The notes under the pieces were generated by a model. The model had not been told where the DNA came from, ran no database searches, and saw only the letters and a program-made list of their open reading frames with translations. Both the position numbers and the translations under genes were made by a program. Shown here one piece after another: positions 26,040-33,063 of a stretch of 47,121 nucleotides of DNA. Numbering within the stretch: position 1 is the stretch's first letter; the number at the start of each line of letters is the position of its first letter. The DNA is from Hebobacterum sp964559435 (GTDB taxonomy: Bacteria > Armatimonadota > Hebobacteria > Hebobacterales > Hebobacteraceae): assembly GCA_964559435.1 (NCBI GenBank), contig CAZLHI010000025.1, positions 1 through 47,121 of the forward strand. Reading direction: 5' to 3'.

Positions 26040-26066
26040 ACCTGGCCGCTGCCCGGGCAGCCAGGT
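26040..26066 (-). terminator. Hairpin after the minor-pilin gene group
   Basis: ACCTGG (26040-26045), the palindrome CTGCCCGGGCAG (26049-26060) and CCAGGT (26061-26066) form a hairpin of 12 pairs with a three-base bulge. It follows the stop of the PilX-like gene and precedes the HD-GYP gene. No T-tract is visible, so it may attenuate or process the transcript rather than end it. Confidence 0.4.
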
Positions 26067-26127
26067 CGCAGCTCGTCCTATTCAGTTTGTTCCGTATTCA
26101 GGCGGTCGTTGCCAACCGCAGGATGCG

Positions 26128-27294
26128 CTAGATATAAAACTGCTGCCATGACACCGGCGCCCACTGCGTCTTGCCGATGCCCGGCAGCGGCAGGCCCTTC
26201 CATACGTCTCGGTAGTGAATCTCGATTGACCCGCTCGTGCTCACCACGTCGGAGATGACGGCTCCGTAGATCGTCGTGTTGCCCGCGGCGGTCGTGCTCG
26301 CATCATCCACCAGGCTGTGCGCGTAGATCAGGCCGTGGATGGTCGTATTCCCGACGAGCTTAACGGCCTTCGGGCTCATCAGGACCAGTGTGTCGGTATC
26401 GGGGCTGGCCGTAGTGACATCCCCGGTCACCGTGATTGTCTTCGTAGCGACGATGACCGCCTGCCCCGTGTAGCTGCCGGCGATGGTCACGTTGCCCCTG
26501 ACGAAGATGACACCGGTGAGATTCTGCATGTCGGCAGTGGCGAAGGTCTGGTTGCCGTTGTAAGTGGTCGTGGCGATGCTCTGGTAATACTGCATGTCGA
26601 TGACCGGCATGACCAGTGGCGCTACGCCCTCGTGGACGTGGGTCGCGGGCACCTCGGGCGGCACCCAGTTCGTGGTGCCGGTCGTATAGATAGACCCGTC
26701 TGTAGTCATGGTGAAGTCTGTGCCGTTGAAGGTGATGTCACCGTTTGCGTAGATGTCTCCGCCGTTTCCGTCCGCATCCGGATACACGCCACCGGCGCCG
26801 TTCAGCTCGAGCGGGCTGTCGCAGAAGATCGCTCCCTCGAAGACGCGGCTGGTGTTGATCTGGTAAGCCGCAATCACGCGTACCCGCGCCTGGTGACCGG
26901 CCCACGTGCTGGCGTCGGATACGATCAGGCACGAGTCCGCGATCCCAGCGTACGGCGCTGTCACGGTGTAGCTCACAGTTCCCTGGGAAAGCGAAAAGGA
27001 ATCCGAGTAGTACCCCGACGTACTCAGGGCGTCGTTGATGTTCTCGTAATCTTCGTAGAGCTTCACGATTGCCATGTCGATCCCGGATTCGGCGAGCGAG
27101 AACGCCTCGATCTGCCGTCGGTCATTCGAGGCCCAAGAAAGGCCTTGTATTGACGTCTGCACCAGCGACGTGCCCAGCAACAGCAGTGTTATCAGCGCGA
27201 CCATGGCCAGCAAGAACACGCTGCCGCGCCGTGTCGCAAGCCGACGGTAGAAGCCTGCAGCAAAGCCGCTGACAGTAAGAGTGTATCGCCTCAT
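26128..27294 (-). CDS. PilX/GspK-like minor pilin with bactofilin-like repeat domain
   Basis: 388 residues. The N-terminal region is PilX_N-like: RRGSVFLLAMVALITLLLLG, then IEAFSLAESGIDMAIVKLYED. The usual Glu at +5 is missing, as in GspK and PilX tip pilins. From about 155 the protein changes to Gly/Thr/Asn-rich short strands (GGDIYANGDITFNGTDF, VIFVRGNVTIAGSYTGQAVIVATKTITVTGD, NTTIHGLIYAHS, NTTIYGAVISDV), a right-handed beta-helix or polymer-forming (bactofilin-like) fold. I infer a tip or surface-exposed pilin-associated protein. It is third in the minor-pilin group, 12 bases after the PilW-like gene, with a G-rich ribosome site. Confidence 0.75.
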   Translation of the reverse strand: MRRYTLTVSGFAAGFYRRLATRRGSVFLLAMVALITLLLLGTSLVQTSIQGLSWASNDRRQIEAFSLAESGIDMAIVKLYEDYENINDALSTSGYYSDSFSLSQGTVSYTVTAPYAGIADSCLIVSDASTWAGHQARVRVIAAYQINTSRVFEGAIFCDSPLELNGAGGVYPDADGNGGDIYANGDITFNGTDFTMTTDGSIYTTGTTNWVPPEVPATHVHEGVAPLVMPVIDMQYYQSIATTTYNGNQTFATADMQNLTGVIFVRGNVTIAGSYTGQAVIVATKTITVTGDVTTASPDTDTLVLMSPKAVKLVGNTTIHGLIYAHSLVDDASTTAAGNTTIYGAVISDVVSTSGSIEIHYRDVWKGLPLPGIGKTQWAPVSWQQFYI

Positions 27295-27306
27295 ACCTGC
27301 ACCCCC

Positions 27307-27954
27307 TTAGTTGTTGCGCACGGCGAACTCTGCACTCATTGTCTTGCTCGCCGTGCGGCTGCCCCGCTTTTCCTCCACAGTGATCGTCACCTCAACCGAG
27401 CGGAGCCGGTAGATATCGGGCCAGTAGATGAACATTGGCTTCGGGCTGCCCGTTCCGTCGTCGGGGTTGTCCACGACGTTGTCTGCAATCATCTGCTGCT
27501 TGACTGTAGCGCCGTCGGAGGCGCGGATCACCCGACGCCAGATTCTGTCGCCGTCGAGAGCGATGTTCGCGTACTCGTCTCCGCGGTAGTAGACGGCATT
27601 GTCGCCCGGCACAAGATAAGGCTTGCCGTCCGTGTCGGTAGCTATCTGGTTGAGATACACAGCCTCACCGCTATCGTACACCTTCGCCGGCTGCTTGATA
27701 GCGACGCAGACATCATCGTAGGGCGCACTTGCTGGCGTGACCGACATGCCCAGCTGAAGATCGGGCGCTATGCGCTGAACCGCCAGGCACGCCTTCTGCT
27801 CTGCGTAGCTCGAAGCGGCGCCGGTATACCAGGTCCGCATGGCGGTCATGTAGATCCCACTCACACTGCCACCGATAACGGACAGCACCATGATCGCAGC
27901 TAGGACCTCCGGCAATGTGACGCCGCGTTCTCTTCGGGTAAACCGTCGAGTCAT
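27307..27954 (-). CDS. PilW/PilJ-like minor pilin
   Basis: 215-residue prepilin-like protein with cleavage site ERG|VTLPEVLAAIMVLSVIGGSVSG (Glu at +5) and a long helix. A globular domain of about 170 residues follows, with strands consistent with PilW/GspJ family minor pilins (CLAVQRIAPDLQLGMSV, then VEVTITVEEKRGS near the C-terminus). The ATG at 27954 has ribosome site GGAGG, seven bases upstream. A GTG eight codons earlier overlaps the previous gene and is less likely. Family is clear from the N-terminus; the exact subtype is inferred from position. Confidence 0.8.
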   Translation of the reverse strand: MTRRFTRRERGVTLPEVLAAIMVLSVIGGSVSGIYMTAMRTWYTGAASSYAEQKACLAVQRIAPDLQLGMSVTPASAPYDDVCVAIKQPAKVYDSGEAVYLNQIATDTDGKPYLVPGDNAVYYRGDEYANIALDGDRIWRRVIRASDGATVKQQMIADNVVDNPDDGTGSPKPMFIYWPDIYRLRSVEVTITVEEKRGSRTASKTMSAEFAVRNN

Positions 27955-27974
27955 GTTCTCGCCTCCAACTCGAA

Positions 27975-28427
27975 TCACGGCCGGTTGCCAATCAAGGCGT
28001 GCAACACCGTGGTTCCGCCCATCGGCCTACCGCCGGTCCAGGTCACAGTCACAGTTATGTCCTTCAGATTCGGATAAACGCCGGTGCCAGCATCGTAAAA
28101 CGCGATCTCGATCGTGCCCTGGCCGTTGGGCAGCTCTGGGACGACGAAGCCGATCTGCCCCGTGCCGTCGTCGTTCTGCTGGTTGATCGTGTAGCCATTG
28201 GTTGGCTTGAAGATATCAGGGTCCACGACACATCCGGCGAAGCCCGTGCTGCGCAACCTCTCTATTTGTCGCACAACGGCGTTGGTGGCTGCGCTGAGGC
28301 GCTCGGCCTTCCGGCCGGAGACGAGGCCGGCGATGAAGAGCGCGCTGACGCAGGTCAACCCGACGGCCAGGATGAACACGACCGCCAGTAACTCGATCAG
28401 AGTGAAACCTTTAGCTCTGCTTCTCAT
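27975..28427 (-). CDS. PilV-like minor pilin
   Basis: 150-residue prepilin: short leader MRSRAKG, cut before FTLIELLAVVFILAVGLTCV, then a helix (SAATNAVVRQIERLRSTGFAGC) and a beta domain ending TVTVTWTGGRPMGGTTV. It has the size and composition of PilV/GspI minor pilins that initiate pilus assembly. A GTG start three codons upstream (28436) is possible. The gene follows the hairpin after the major pilin and is 20 bases before the PilW-like start. Confidence 0.78.
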   Translation of the reverse strand: MRSRAKGFTLIELLAVVFILAVGLTCVSALFIAGLVSGRKAERLSAATNAVVRQIERLRSTGFAGCVVDPDIFKPTNGYTINQQNDDGTGQIGFVVPELPNGQGTIEIAFYDAGTGVYPNLKDITVTVTWTGGRPMGGTTVLHALIGNRP

Positions 28428-28450
28428 CGGGATCACACCCGTCAGTTAAG

Positions 28451-28500
28451 CGGGGATAGCAGAAGTCGCCCTGATGCTGCGGTTACTTCTGCTATCCCCG
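28451..28500 (-). terminator. 16-bp perfect inverted repeat between major and minor pilin genes
   Basis: CGGGGATAGCAGAAGT (28451-28466) and its complement ACTTCTGCTATCCCCG (28485-28500) enclose an 18-base loop. It sits 38 bases after the major pilin stop and before the minor pilins. No T-run follows on the minus strand, so it more likely sets the major/minor ratio by partial termination, or protects the 3' end of the pilin mRNA. Confidence 0.6.
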
Positions 28501-28538
28501 GTCACGTCAACTAATCTCTGCTGCGATGTGTGGTGTGC

Positions 28539-28982
28539 TTACCAGGTGTTGTAGGCCTGGCCGTTGATTGCTGTCAAGGTCGAACCACTCTGAATGTGAC
28601 CTGTGGTGGCAGTGTAGCTCCAAGTCGCGGGGCTCTCGGTGAACGGATCCGCAGGCAGGTCGTTGTCCGGTGTGCGCAGATACGGCCCCTGCCAACCATT
28701 CACGTCGAGGGCGATGTTCGTGCCGCCGACCGTGCCGTCACCCGGCTGCGTCATCAGCTGCGAGGCGGCGAAAGGATAGTCGCCGCAGTCTGCCTCGAAC
28801 TGCTGAATCGCGTTCCGAAGCTGATGCAGGTCGCCGCGAAGTGTGGCTTCCTTGGCCTTACGGCCGGCCCCCAGCAATCGCGGAATCACGATCAACGCCA
28901 GAATGGCGATGACCACGATCACGATGAGCATCTCGATCAAGGTGAAGCCCTTCCTCTTTCGGTCAACCATTCGACTCATCAT
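28539..28982 (-). CDS. Major type IV pilin (GspG-like)
   Basis: 147-residue prepilin with a basic leader ending KRKG, then FTLIEMLIVIVVIAILALIVIP (Glu at +5). Its globular part resembles GspG/PulG more than classic PilA: LHQLRNAIQQFEADCGDYP, NGWQGPYLRTPDNDLPADPF and a C-terminal loop. The pilT/pilB/pilC and pilM-Q genes beside it and the hairpin after it make it the probable pilus fibre subunit. The ribosome site GGGAGG is 12 bases before the ATG at 28982; ATG codons at 28979 and 28973 are alternatives. A single Cys is in the globular domain. Confidence 0.83.
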   Translation of the reverse strand: MMSRMVDRKRKGFTLIEMLIVIVVIAILALIVIPRLLGAGRKAKEATLRGDLHQLRNAIQQFEADCGDYPFAASQLMTQPGDGTVGGTNIALDVNGWQGPYLRTPDNDLPADPFTESPATWSYTATTGHIQSGSTLTAINGQAYNTW

Positions 28983-29028
28983 CTCGCTGAAATACCTCCC
29001 TTAGTAATCTTCTGTTGTTTTGGATTTC

Positions 29029-29083
29029 CCTGGCCTACTGGGCTGCCAGGCCCGGCGCGCGCGGCGCGAGCCTTTCCGCCGGG
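29029..29083 (-). promoter_or_regulatory. Structured 5' leader of the pilin gene (two hairpins)
   Basis: Two tandem inverted repeats lie about 45-100 bases before the pilin ATG: CCCGGCG (29051-29057) with CGCCGGG (29077-29083), and CCTGGC (29029-29034) with GCCAGG (29045-29050). The outer loop contains a GC-rich alternating stretch. I looked for the GEMM c-di-GMP riboswitch core and did not find it. Structure is seen in sequence; a regulatory role is inferred. Confidence 0.4.
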
Positions 29084-29100
29084 TCTAAGTCCCGCGAGAG

Positions 29101-29110
29101 TTATTCCATA
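29101..29110 (-). promoter_or_regulatory. Candidate alternative-sigma promoter element of the pilin gene
   Basis: On the minus strand the sequence reads TATGGAATAA, 119-128 bases before the pilin ATG. It is preceded by TTCC, with 9 bases between. The identical 10-mer lies upstream of the mglA/pilM-Q operon. The GGAATA core at this spacing resembles the GTTT-N12-14-GGGTAT layout used by SigB/SigF-type sigma factors. No TATAAT-like element is seen here. Confidence 0.4.
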
Positions 29111-29133
29111 GTCGTCGGCGGAATTTGAGATGC

Positions 29134-29160
29134 AAAAGCCCCGCCGTTTCCCGGCGGGGC
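29134..29160 (-). terminator. Intrinsic terminator of the sigma-GGDEF gene
   Basis: Minus-strand hairpin of nine pairs: GCCCCGCCG, a five-base loop, CGGCGGGGC, followed by TTTT. It begins 41 bases after the stop of the sigma factor gene and separates it from the pilin gene. Confidence 0.85.
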
Positions 29161-29200
29161 GCGGCTCGTCTCTTCGCCGTCAGCGGTCGAGGCAGGGACC

Positions 29201-30538
29201 TCAGCCGACTGCCGGCTGCGCCCGCCCTTTGCCCGAGGTGATGCGTTCGGCACGCACCGAGCAATTGCCGCCTTGCCTCTTCGCTTCGGCAAGTGCTTCT
29301 GCGGCTGCTGAGAGCAGCTCTTCGGTGTTCCGTCCATTTGCCGGAAAGACGGCGAACCCACTGCTCACAGTGATGGGAGTTCTGCTGAAGGACAAGCGGG
29401 TGGCCACCATGTGGCATATCCGCTCGCTTAGCACCGCCGCTTCCCGGCCGGTGTGGGGCAGGAGCAGGCCGAAGCGCGTCCCACTCATTCGAGCAACGAG
29501 GTCGATGCTTCGGCAGTTCGTCCTCAGGAGTCGCGCCAGCTCGACCAGTGTTTCCTGCTCGAGCTCCCGGGCGTCGGGTTCGACCAGCACGACGGAGAAC
29601 TGCTGGGGATAGCGGCTTGCCCGCATGACTTCCTGGTCCGACCGCTCCAAAAGGTAGGCTTCGGTCGCCACTTTCGTGATTGGGTCGGAGGGTGCCGGCC
29701 GCATGGAGATGGAGTAGGCGCTGACGGGCGCAGCGCCGTCAGCCTCGTTAACATTGGCTGCGTACTCCTGTGCCTCGAAGGCTTTCTTGAGCTTGGCTAC
29801 GGCGCCTCGCAGGAGATACGACGCGTAGTTGACCGAGATGCCGAGCTTCCGGGCGATCTCGGTCTGATTGAGATCGAGGTAGTAGAAGTTGTGGACGACT
29901 TTGCGTTCTAACTCCTTGAGGCGCGCCACGGCCTCACGTAAGAAAATACGGTCCTCGATCGGGAGATGGGCTGTTTCGGGGTCGTCCGTTCTCAGCTTCT
30001 CGGGGTCGATCGCAGGCCGCTCGTCATCGTCTTCGCTGCGGGTGGCGTCCAGGGATGCAACCTTGCTGCGCTCCCGCGCTTCCAACATCCGCGTTACGTT
30101 CTCCGGAGTCGTCCCAACGTGGCCGGCGATCTCTTCCGGGGTGGGCGGTCTGTTCAGTTCCTGTGTGAGGGCCTCGCTTGCCTTGATGATCTTGGTCGTG
30201 AGCTCCTGGACCCAGGCGGGCTGCTTTATGAGCTTGCCGCGGTCTCTGAGATAGTGGCGAATCTGCCCCTCCACGAGATGGGTGGCGTAGGTGGAGAACT
30301 GTACGCCGCGGTCCGGATCGAACAGCTCAACCGCATTGACCAGGCCCATAGTCCCTTCCTGAAGCAGGTCCTCGTGTGACTCGCCGAGACCGGCGAACTT
30401 GCGCGCCGCCGTCTGGACCAGGTAGAGATGCTTCGCGATGAGCTTGTCACGGAGACTCGCGTCTTGGGTGCGCCGGTACTCGCGGATGAGGCCGCCGACA
30501 TCGTCGCGGTCCGGCGTGTTTCTCTTCGCTCTTGCCAT
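29201..30538 (-). CDS. Sigma70-family factor fused to a degenerate GGDEF domain
   Basis: 445 residues. The sigma part has region 2 (about 30-100: LLQEGTMGLVNAVELFDPDRG, FSTYATHLVEGQIRHYLRDRG), region 3 (about 105-160), and region 4 (about 197-255: ARLKELERKVVHNFY...LNQTEIARKLGISVNYASYLLRGAVAKLKK), of the SigB/SigF/WhiG class. A GGDEF fold (about 285-430) follows (DPITKVATEAYLLERS, VVLVEPD, ARLLRTNCRSIDLVARMSGTRFGLLLPHTGREAAVLSERI, VSSGFAVFP). The active-site signature is SGTRF (352-356) instead of GG(D/E)EF, so no cyclase activity is expected. The inhibitory-site motif RxxD (R343, D346) is present at the standard five-residue spacing. I infer a c-di-GMP-responsive sigma factor. It lies between pilC and the pilin gene and ends in a strong terminator. 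Confidence 0.88.
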   Translation of the reverse strand: MARAKRNTPDRDDVGGLIREYRRTQDASLRDKLIAKHLYLVQTAARKFAGLGESHEDLLQEGTMGLVNAVELFDPDRGVQFSTYATHLVEGQIRHYLRDRGKLIKQPAWVQELTTKIIKASEALTQELNRPPTPEEIAGHVGTTPENVTRMLEARERSKVASLDATRSEDDDERPAIDPEKLRTDDPETAHLPIEDRIFLREAVARLKELERKVVHNFYYLDLNQTEIARKLGISVNYASYLLRGAVAKLKKAFEAQEYAANVNEADGAAPVSAYSISMRPAPSDPITKVATEAYLLERSDQEVMRASRYPQQFSVVLVEPDARELEQETLVELARLLRTNCRSIDLVARMSGTRFGLLLPHTGREAAVLSERICHMVATRLSFSRTPITVSSGFAVFPANGRNTEELLSAAAEALAEAKRQGGNCSVRAERITSGKGRAQPAVG

Positions 30539-30672
30539 GTCGCCCTAGGGCCGCGCGGCCTCGCTGCCGCACGGCCTGTCGCCTCCTCTAGATTTGCTGC
30601 CATGCCCTGGTGGGGCCAGCAGCCCAGCTCTCCGAACAACGATTAGACGAGTGCGGTACACTGCCGCTGCGA

Positions 30673-31890
30673 TCAGATCCCTCCGATTTCTCCCACGAGC
30701 GAGTAGATGGGCGAGATGACGGATACCGCAATGAAGGCCACGATGAGGCCAAGCCCCACGATCATCAGAGGCTCTATCAGCGATGTGAGGCTCTTGAGGG
30801 TGTTGTCTACTTCGTCGTCGTAGAAGTCGGCCACTTTGACCAGCATCTGGTCGAGCCGCCCTGTCTCCTCGCCAACCGCGATCATCTGGGTGACCATCAG
30901 CGGGAAGATCTTGCTTCCGAACAGTGGCGTGCTGATCTTCTCGCCTTCCTTGATGCTGGTCCGCGCCCTGAGCACGGTCTCCGATACGACGCGGTTGCCC
31001 GCGGTCTCGGAGACGATGTCCAGCGCGCGAAGCACGGGGACGCCACTGGTGATGAGCGTCCCGAATGTCCGGGCGAATCTCGACACGCAAGTCTTGAGGA
31101 TCAGGTCGCCGAAGACGGGGAGCTGGAGCTTTGCCGCGTCCAGCGCGTACTTGCCTCGATCAGTACGCGCAAAGAGTTTCGCTACGATCACAGCCCCGAT
31201 GATGACGACCAAGGCGATGTACCAGTAGTTCCTCATGTAAGTGGAGGAGTTCAGCATCAGCTTCGTCGTAAGCGGCAGCTCGAGGCCCATCGTCTCGAAA
31301 ATGCCCTTGAACTTCGGCAGGACGAAGAACAAGAGGCCGACGAGCATCAGACATGCAAAGCAGAAGACTACGGCCGGGTAGGTCATGGCCGATTTGATCT
31401 TGTTTCTCGTCTCCTGTTCCTTCTCGAGGAAGGTGGCAAGCCGGTCGAGCACTTGGTCGAGGATGCCGCCGGCTTCGGCCGAGCGAATCATGTTGACGTA
31501 GAGAGTTGAGAAAATCCGAGGATGCTTCTGTAAGGCCTCCGTCAGGCTCATTCCGCCAGCGACGTCGCGCTTTACCTCCCCTGTGACTTCCTGCATCTTG
31601 GGGTTGCGCGCCTGCTTCTGGAGGATGTCCAGGCACTTCACGACACTCAACCCCGCATCGATCATGGTGGCGAACTGGCGGCTGAATATTACGAGGTCGC
31701 GCAGCTTCACGCGTTGCATGTTCGCGAACGCTTCCTGAAAAGCGCTGCCCGTCCTCGCCTGCTTGATGCTCAGGACATGATAGCTGAGATCCGAGAGCTT
31801 GGCCCTAACAAGCTCGAAGCTGTCCGCCTCCAGAGTCCCTGTCACTGTGCGCCCGTTCGGATCCATGGCGCTGTATCTGTAAGTGGGCAC
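30673..31890 (-). CDS. pilC: T4P inner-membrane platform protein PilC
   Basis: 405 residues starting at GTG (MPTYRYSAMDPNG), with the ribosome site AGGAGG about eight bases upstream. Two T2SSF repeats: about 65-190 (FSRQFATMIDAGLSVVKCLDIL...AEAGGILDQVLD) and about 270-395 (VSRFARTFGTLITSGVPVLRALDIV...VGEETGRLDQML). Membrane helices lie near 170-190, 222-240 and 372-395. It connects the PilB and PilT motors to the pilus base. The upstream gap (31891-31959) holds a GGAATA string, but I cannot call a promoter there. Confidence 0.92.
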   Translation of the reverse strand: MPTYRYSAMDPNGRTVTGTLEADSFELVRAKLSDLSYHVLSIKQARTGSAFQEAFANMQRVKLRDLVIFSRQFATMIDAGLSVVKCLDILQKQARNPKMQEVTGEVKRDVAGGMSLTEALQKHPRIFSTLYVNMIRSAEAGGILDQVLDRLATFLEKEQETRNKIKSAMTYPAVVFCFACLMLVGLLFFVLPKFKGIFETMGLELPLTTKLMLNSSTYMRNYWYIALVVIIGAVIVAKLFARTDRGKYALDAAKLQLPVFGDLILKTCVSRFARTFGTLITSGVPVLRALDIVSETAGNRVVSETVLRARTSIKEGEKISTPLFGSKIFPLMVTQMIAVGEETGRLDQMLVKVADFYDDEVDNTLKSLTSLIEPLMIVGLGLIVAFIAVSVISPIYSLVGEIGGI

Positions 31891-31959
31891 GAGTGTCCCT
31901 CCTTCGGCCGCCGATGCCGGCCGTCATACACCTCTCTATTCCGTGTTTCAGACCGGCCT

Positions 31960-33063
31960 TCACAGAGTCGAGAGCCACCGCCTGTAGTTGTCTTGGTCGA
32001 TGGCACGGGCCGCCGCCTCGTTGTCCGCAACGGCACCCTGGCGGACGAGCGCGGCAAGGGCCCGGTCCATGGTCTGCATACCCTCATTTCCGCCGGTCTC
32101 CATCATCGAGTATATCTGATGCGTCTTTCCCTCCCGAATCAGGTTGCGAACGCCGGCCGTTACCACGAGCACCTCGACTGCTACCACTCGGCCCACACTG
32201 CTGATCTTTGTCAGCAGTTGCTGCACGACGACCGCCTCCAGGGAGCTTGCCAGGAGAACTCGAATCTGCTCCTGCTGGTGTGGAGGGAATACGTCGATGA
32301 TCCGGTCTATGCTCTGCGGTGCGTTCCGCGTGTGCAGTGTCCCCATCACGAGGTGGCCCGTCTCCGCGATCTTCAGCGCGCTGTCGATCGTCTCCAGATC
32401 GCGCATCTCGCCGATGAGAACCACGTCCGGGTCTTCCCGAAGGACGGATCGCAGGGCGGTCGCCCAACCGTAGGTGTCGCTCCCCAGCTCTCGCTGGTTG
32501 ACCATTGATCGTTGGTGACGATGCAGGTACTCGATCGGGTCTTCTATGGTAATGACGTGGCAGTCGCGATTCTGGTTGATGTGGTCAACCATCGACGCCA
32601 GCGTGGTGGACTTGCCGCTTCCCGTCGGACCGGTCACCAGGATCAGTCCGCTCGTCCGCCCAGCCAGCTTCTTCACCACGGGCGGCAGCCCGAGCTCCTC
32701 TATGGCGGGGAGGTGCCGGGGGATGAGCCGGAAGGCTGCGCCGACCGACCCGCGCTGCATGTACACGTTGACGCGGAACCGCCCTACCTTAGCGATTCCA
32801 TGCGAGAAGTCCAGTTCGTGCCTTCGCTCGAACTCCTCTACCTGCTGATCTGTCAAGATGCTGTAGATCAGACGCTGACACTCCGACGGCTCCAGGTGGT
32901 CGAAGTTCATGGGCCTCAAGTGCCCGTCTATTCTCATTGTCGGAGGCAGATTCACCGTCAGGTGCACGTCCGAAGCCTGTCGCTCCGCCGCCATCGCCAG
33001 AAGCTCATCGAGAGAGTAGTTCTCGATGCTAGGTTTTCCCCGTGTGCTAGCCAGTGTAGACAA
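31960..33063 (-). CDS. pilT: Pilus retraction ATPase PilT
   Basis: 367 residues, the usual PilT size. N-terminal PAS-like part (ASDVHLTVNLPPTMRIDG, 30-47), Walker A GPTGSGKS (145-152), TIEDPIEYLH, DPDVVLIGEMRDLET, the His box GHLVMGTLHT, and AGVRNLIREGKTHQ near the C-terminus. It powers depolymerisation of the pilus and twitching. The start is TTG at 33063, overlapping the pilB stop by 17 bases. No ATG lies in a sensible position, and a later ATG would truncate the first motif. It pairs with pilB and pilC in one operon. Confidence 0.9.
   Translation of the reverse strand: MSTLASTRGKPSIENYSLDELLAMAAERQASDVHLTVNLPPTMRIDGHLRPMNFDHLEPSECQRLIYSILTDQQVEEFERRHELDFSHGIAKVGRFRVNVYMQRGSVGAAFRLIPRHLPAIEELGLPPVVKKLAGRTSGLILVTGPTGSGKSTTLASMVDHINQNRDCHVITIEDPIEYLHRHQRSMVNQRELGSDTYGWATALRSVLREDPDVVLIGEMRDLETIDSALKIAETGHLVMGTLHTRNAPQSIDRIIDVFPPHQQEQIRVLLASSLEAVVVQQLLTKISSVGRVVAVEVLVVTAGVRNLIREGKTHQIYSMMETGGNEGMQTMDRALAALVRQGAVADNEAAARAIDQDNYRRWLSTL

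Noticed and set aside
29029..29110. c-di-GMP (GEMM-I) riboswitch ahead of the pilin gene
   Set aside because: The conserved GEMM core strings are not present, so only generic hairpins were reported.
29201..30538. Active diguanylate cyclase reading of the GGDEF domain
   Set aside because: The active-site signature is SGTRF, with no Asp/Glu pair needed for metal and GTP binding.
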